Source: Pachypanchax playfairii
Taxonomy: Eukaryota; Chordata; Actinopteri; Cyprinodontiformes; Aplocheilidae
Direction: 5' to 3'
Length of the DNA stretch: 64,000 bases
Assembly (NCBI GenBank): GCA_006937955.1
Contig: SSNP01000303.1
Coordinates: forward strand, 213,055-277,054
Position 1 is the stretch's first letter, and every line of letters starts with the position of its first letter. A model generated the notes under the pieces. That model was not told where the DNA came from, made no database searches, and saw only the letters and a list, made by a program, of their open reading frames with translations. The translations under genes and the position numbers were made by a program. Positions 61,101 to 64,000 of the stretch are shown here, one piece after another.

Positions 61101-63913
61101 ACAGCAGGGACATTGCTGTTCTGGCCCTCACACAACCTCTCACCTTCAACGGTAGGACATCCAGATTCTTACAGTCAAGAAAACAAGAACCACTGAATGT
61201 CTGTGGAAATCACAGAAATATCTGTAATCCAGTAACAGTAAAGCTACGAGTCCTGTAACACATACCTTAGTGTTTCTAATTAATTTAGCTAAATTTACTT
61301 TGTAATGGATGAATTTGTGCTGAATACAAAACATTATCAATGGAGCGTGTCTGTCATCTAGTGGTTGATATCTAGAACTACAAAAACACTATGAACGTCG
61401 AGGACTGATTATAAACCTCAAAACAGATTCAAGCCTTTATACTTAAATGTAGGGCAAAAATAATTAAAACTGAAAATTAGAAAAAGAGTAAGAGTGAACA
61501 CAATGAACCCTAAGGAAGTCTACATTGTGATTAAAGTGTGTTCTGAAAACCAAAGAAGAGACAGAAGTGATCACATCATTGTTGGTCATCAGTACAGCTG
61601 TTGTATTTTTTTAAAGATGTATTTACATGTAAAGTTTTTCAGCTGAAGTAAAGAAAAGCACAACTCAGAGTTAATTAGATATTTACAGGTCAAATTAAAG
61701 GACTTGTGTCTGATAAGTAAGGTGTCTGTTAAACAATGTTACAAACATAAAAGGTTATCAATCCATCTTTCAGAAAGGTTTGTGATAGTTTTTTTTGTTT
61801 TTGCAATAATGTGTCTGTAGAATACATCCAGCCCGTCTGTTTGCCAGCGTATGGCCAAAGACTGATCGATGGACAGATGGGAACAGTGACAGGCTGGGGA
61901 AACGTGGGATACTATGGTGAGTCATTTAATTTAATCTAATTTAAGTTAATTTAATTTGATTTGATTTAATTTATACTATTTAATCTCAGTTGATGGAAAT
62001 TTTCCACCTAATGCATTTTTTTCTTTTAACCCCTTAACATTCCTGCAATTTTCGCCCAAAATATTTTTAAAACGCATACCCAAATTAAATTAAACGGACA
62101 GAAAATCTTAAATTTGACATTTTATTGATACTTATAGGAGTGGGTTTGGGCTGAAAAAAGCACTGGTGATCTTTCCAGGGGTTATTCTATCCTTGATTTT
62201 CATCTATCTAAAATCACAAGGCTCTCAGCTTTCAAATGATATACGTATATGACATGTGCATATTATTAAAAGTTGGACTCCACAAGACATGCACAAGAAG
62301 TGCACGTTTGTGGGTAGGCCCTCGGATGCTTAACGGGTTAAACATGTGAAATACATCAAACTACCTACATATACATGGAAAGGTGTCTGTATAATGTCTG
62401 TAAACTTTGTTTTCAGTGTAGAATAATATCAAACTCCTGATGACACACACAGTGGATGCTTCTGTGTATTTTTAGGTCATCTGGCAGATATTCTCCAGGA
62501 AGCAGAAGTCCCCATCATCAGTGATGCTGTCTGTAATGCTCCTGATTACTATGACAACCAGATCACCACCACTATGTTCTGTGCTGGCTATGAGAAAGGA
62601 GGCATAGACGCCTGCCAGGTTAGAATGTATATAGTTTCAATCTTGGCAGACCTGCCAACCTGTACGCGTTTTGCATAGCAAGTAGGCCTACGCAATTTGG
62701 CATTTAAATACGTGGGTACGACTCACCCCTCTAAACTACGCTAAAAGCGGCGCACATGTGAGTTCTGTAAAAAAAAATGCTGGAGCGTGGTGAAGAAGTT
62801 TCAGCCAATCATTGCAGAAAACAAAGTCTGCCTAACCTATAGCGTAACACCCCCGCCCCTGCCTCCCCGCTTCGTCCTGTGTCCTGCTGCCCGCTTCGTC
62901 TCTCCATCCACCCGTTACCTACTTGCTGCTGTTCTGGCGTTTAAAAAGGTAAATTCTGTGTGTGTGTGTGAGGATGCACGTGTACAAATCTGTGTGTGTC
63001 AGCGGACCGGCTAGCCTTCAGTGAATGTGAACCTTTACGTGTAAACTCATGGACTCAACACACCTGAGGTGACAAATGACCTCCCTAACCCATCGCTATC
63101 GCTTTGATAACCTTACGCGGAAGGTAACAAGCGGTCCGTCAATGAAACCTCTGCTGATTGGTCCTTGACTGGGCTGGCGTTGCTACCCCATCTGTGAACG
63201 ATACATGCACGAGCGCACGCACAACATTTACGTGTTGCTTTATGAGTGATCAGCGCACAGCAGCGCTGATCATTGATCACTGATCATTGATCACTGATCA
63301 TCAGTGCACACAGCAGCACACAACAGCTGATCACTGATCATCACATGTATTAACAGAGAAGGGAGGGCAAAAATAAATAGTCTTCTTTTGTAATCTCATT
63401 GACAAAAATCAAACATTTAATAAACTATCTGAATCTTATAACCAAAGTGGTCATTTGATGTGGAATGTGTAGAAAGTATTTGTTATATAGAGTAAATATT
63501 AAGTCCAATATATAGCCTACAGAAAAAAGAGAACGAGGCAACGGTATATGTGTCTGTGTGTGTATTTTTTGTGTATATATATATATATATATATATTTGT
63601 GCGTGTTTGTATGTATCGCACTCTTGCAAAATTCTGCAAGTAACTCAAGTGGTACTCAAATTTTTTTGACAAGGTTGGCAGGTCTGTCTTAGATCCTGGT
63701 TTCTGTCTGTTAATTTATACACAAGTGTGTTGATGTCTGTGGATTCAGGGAGACAGCGGCGGCCCTTTTGTTGCAGCTGACTGCTTGTCTAAGACAAGTC
63801 GCTATCGTCTGCTGGGGGTGGTGAGCTGGGGAACAGGTTGTGCTATGGCTAAGAAACCTGGTGTATACACCCGAGTGTCCCGATTTCTGCCCTGGATATC
63901 TACAGCCATGAGG
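42562..63913 (+). CDS. hpn: hepsin, type II transmembrane serine protease (last exon outside window)
   Basis: Coding exons: 42562 or 42595 to 42631, 58190-58297, 58441-58482, 58681-58810, 59497-59616, 59802-59842, 60167-60332, 60961-61151, 61821-61916, 62476-62618 and 63749-63913, all GT-AG and in phase. Order: short cytosolic N-terminus, membrane span (VVGVCVTVMTLGAVGAAVWA), SRCR-type stem with conserved V-F-D-T and S-C-E-E-V-G-F, then C-D-C and D-C-G linking stem to protease. Activation site D-R-I-V-G-G; triad His in A-A-H-C, Asp in R-D-I-A-V-L, Ser in G-D-S-G-G-P. An Asp six residues before the Ser predicts trypsin-like cleavage after Arg/Lys. The visible part is 413 aa from Met 42595 (424 from 42562; both have weak context), against 417 in human. 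Human HPN is strong in liver and cleaves pro-HGF. The first coding exon is assigned by phase across a 15.6-kb intron and is less sure than the rest. Confidence 0.93.
43246..43831 (-). mobile_element. TTAA element, family 3, inverted copy
   Basis: An inverted copy relative to the one at 30058, with TTAA at 43242-43245 and 43832-43835. A stub of the same end (CTTTAAAGAGGCCATGCC) precedes it at 43223-43240. Confidence 0.75.
43836..44376 (-). mobile_element. TTAA element, family 3, tandem second copy
   Basis: It follows directly on the previous copy, sharing one TTAA and lacking about 16 bp of its own left end. Its far end is AAATGGCCTCC followed by TAAT rather than TTAA. Both copies point the same way. 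They lie in hepsin intron 2. Confidence 0.7.
44377..47059. other. hepsin intron 2, no other gene seen
   Basis: AT-rich intronic DNA. It includes two 14-bp palindromes of the form (A/G)TT(A/G)CCATGGTAAT (44675-44688, 44817-44830), which resemble RFX X-boxes. No exon or long ORF is supported. Confidence 0.5.
47060..47890 (-). mobile_element. decayed Tc1-like transposon
   Basis: Words in order match a common fish Tc1-like element: 'gacgtcccactctccttga', 'caggtcattgaggacttacg', 'ggaatcaagtctgaagaaaa', 'catgcaggggcacaatgact', 'gtttggactcgtcactgtac'. Frames are broken. Boundaries are approximate. Confidence 0.55.
47905..49071. mobile_element. Harbinger-like element, 1.17 kb
   Basis: TTA lies on both sides (47902-47904 and 49072-49074). 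Inverted ends are GGGCCTGATTTATCAA and, from the right, AGGGCATGATTTATCAA. A 3-bp TWA duplication and GGGC ends fit PIF/Harbinger. Several short ORFs inside show no recognisable domain. Confidence 0.6.
49072..49454. other. hepsin intron 2, no feature seen
   Basis: A short stretch between two Harbinger-like elements. I see no coding sequence or clear repeat. Confidence 0.5.
49905..50626 (-). pseudogene. Tc1 transposase, catalytic half
   Basis: An uninterrupted frame from T-I-S-N-T-L-R-R to a stop just after A-N-K-G-Y-I-T-K-Y. It keeps the D-D-E catalytic set: W-S-D-E-T-K, H-D-N-D-P-K-H-T-A, and N-P-I-E-N-L-W. The start lies in the other half (52303), 1.4 kb away across an insertion, so it cannot be made as a single protein. 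The open frame suggests that the insertion is what broke it. Confidence 0.9.
50627..52000. mobile_element. 1.4-kb insertion inside the Tc1 transposase
   Basis: It separates the two transposase halves at a point where Tc1 should read '...tgatggtag|cctttgttac...'. Its ends are TGTAACAC and GGTTACAC(C), a short inverted repeat. This could be a solo LTR (TG...CA) or a TA-targeting DNA element, as the flanks are only TAG and CAG. It has no long ORF; the longest are about 110 codons and unrecognised. Confidence 0.65.
52001..52303 (-). pseudogene. Tc1 transposase, DNA-binding half
   Basis: A frame from M-A-K-T-K-E-L-S with the helix-turn-helix words K-T-E-S-A-I-G-K-Q-L and G-A-P-R-K-I-S, ending at A-G-T-K-V-T-K-A where the insertion begins. 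Sound to that point. The rest of the protein is at 49905-50626. Confidence 0.85.
53067..53103 (+). repeat. (CA)n microsatellite
   Basis: Imperfect CA repeat in hepsin intron 2. Confidence 0.9.
53104..54049. other. hepsin intron 2, no feature seen
   Basis: I see no exon or recognisable repeat beyond a short tail of the CA tract. Confidence 0.45.
54050..54760 (-). repeat. decayed non-LTR retrotransposon fragment (Rex1-like)
   Basis: Minus-strand words resemble the reverse-transcriptase region of a fish Rex1/RTE-like LINE: 'gtgtgattccctgtagttgg', 'gaacacactgtcctgtcccc', 'gtcctggtctgccactcaac'. No long frame is open. Classification is tentative. Confidence 0.45.
55015..55260 (+). repeat. dispersed repeat, 'cctccgcc...gaggttatg' type
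   Basis: It reads 'ttacctccgccagctgccag', 'gggaggttatgttttcatc', a (TTTG)n run, then 'gatgaattttgataaaattt'. This is a common animal dispersed repeat of unknown class, with no coding capacity. Confidence 0.55.
55880..56420 (+). mobile_element. truncated Tc1-like transposon
   Basis: A left end with 'aacaaaagtattgggacatg' is followed by plus-strand transposase-coding words: 'aatataacaaagtgggagc', 'ccacgaggtgtcaggccat', 'aactttctgcagactcaaga', 'agagagcttcatggaatggg', 'acatcaccaggtgcaacac'. The catalytic half is gone and frames are broken. Confidence 0.65.
56566..57370 (+). mobile_element. TTAA element, family 3, copy carrying a SINE
   Basis: TTAA flanks (56562-56565 and 57371-57374) and ends AGAGGCCATTTCA and AGAGGCCATTCCA. 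Apart from the SINE (56863-57092) it matches the copy at 30058. In hepsin intron 2. Confidence 0.8.
56863..57092 (-). mobile_element. tRNA-derived SINE, inverted, in a TTAA element
   Basis: Read on the minus strand it begins GGGGGCGGCCGTGGTCGAAA and has a B-box-like GGTGCGATCCCCGAACC. GATAT duplicates flank it (56858-56862 and 57093-57097). Confidence 0.75.
57815..58188 (+). repeat. TG-bracketed repeat ending at a hepsin splice site
   Basis: (GT)n at 57815-57842, then a G-rich block with 'gggtccgagggttcttgtgg' and several TTAGGG-like words (57950-58050), then 'ggtccccataaggataacaa', then (TG)n from about 58131 to 58188. The last TG unit runs into the acceptor of hepsin exon 3 at 58190. This is a common fish dispersed repeat. 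Confidence 0.75.
62030..62337. mobile_element. piggyBac-type MITE, 308 bp
   Basis: TTAA on both sides (62026-62029 and 62338-62341) with ends CCCCTTAACAT and, from the right, CCCGTTAAGCAT. CCC termini and TTAA are the piggyBac signature. Located in a hepsin intron between 61916 and 62476. Confidence 0.8.
63250..63345. repeat. TGATCA-rich minisatellite
   Basis: Repeated 'tgatcactgatcattgatc' units and flanking 'gcagcgctgatc'. GATC and TGATCA palindromes dominate the sequence. Confidence 0.8.
63575..63596 (+). repeat. (TA)n microsatellite
   Basis: Eleven uninterrupted TA pairs in the last visible hepsin intron. Confidence 0.9.
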
Positions 63914-64000
63914 GTAAGAGTCACGCCTGATGTGCAATATTTATTATACATGCCACAATAATCCCATGATCTTTTTCATGCAAAAAAACAAGCAGCACAA

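Larger units (their letters stand above)
62647..63686. mobile_element. DNA element with CAGACCTGCCAACC inverted ends, 1.04 kb
   Basis: The left end CAGACCTGCCAACCTGTAC matches the reverse complement of the right end (CAGACCTGCCAACCTTGTC) at 17 of 19 positions. TCTTGG and TCTTAG flank it as an imperfect 6-bp repeat. It carries a TGATCA-rich minisatellite and a (TA)n tract. Probably a non-autonomous DNA transposon; class uncertain. It lies in the last visible hepsin intron. Confidence 0.6.

Noticed and set aside
1..64000. CRISPR array, operon, prophage or bacterial genes
   Set aside because: Spliced genes, SINEs and vertebrate protein families show that this is a vertebrate nuclear locus. No spaced direct-repeat array is present.

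Overview
The window looks like nuclear DNA of a ray-finned (teleost) fish. Genes are built from short exons with GT-AG introns. Non-coding DNA is AT-rich and crowded with Tc1-like, hAT-like, Harbinger-like and TTAA-flanked DNA transposons, tRNA-derived SINEs and (TG)n microsatellites. The three immunoglobulin-type genes include two in the style of fish CD22/sialoadhesin-like receptors. Five protein genes could be assembled exon by exon from splice sites and reading phase; nothing is bacterial, viral or organellar.

Layout, left to right. 1-8.9 kb: no gene recognised; repeats, including a hAT-like element with a second element inside it. 8.6-9.3 kb: a CpG-rich promoter-like block with a consensus splice donor on the minus strand, probably the first exon of a gene running left. 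10.1-12.6 kb (minus): a complete six-exon FXYD-type Na,K-ATPase regulator of about 69 aa. 12.7-21.6 kb: no gene recognised; decayed repeats. 21.6-27.7 kb (minus): a five-exon, 204-aa, single-Ig-domain membrane receptor that I cannot name. 29.6-33.3 kb (plus): a CD22/Siglec-like receptor with a probable frameshift in its cytoplasmic tail. 35.2-39.8 kb (minus): a second CD22/Siglec-like receptor, 403 aa, whose V domain is spread over three exons. 40.1-40.7 kb: a CpG-rich promoter with a perfect CRE. 42.6-63.9 kb (plus): hepsin (hpn), complete except for the last exon, which lies beyond the window.

From established knowledge, human 19q13.1 also holds HPN, a group of FXYD genes and MAG/CD22 close together, so this looks like a conserved neighbourhood. 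Hepsin is a type II membrane serine protease, the FXYD protein modulates the sodium pump, and the Ig genes are candidate leukocyte surface receptors; nothing here suggests a shared pathway. The two CD22-like genes converge with nearly abutting poly(A) signals, and the second is head-to-head with hepsin.

The 15.6-kb second intron of hepsin is a transposon graveyard. Its clearest feature is a three-level nest: a TAA-flanked Harbinger-like element holds a recent Tc1 copy with 200-bp terminal repeats, whose transposase gene is cut by a further 1.4-kb insert. Several TTAA-flanked families recur through the window, and two of them carry small basic ORFs with a similar motif.
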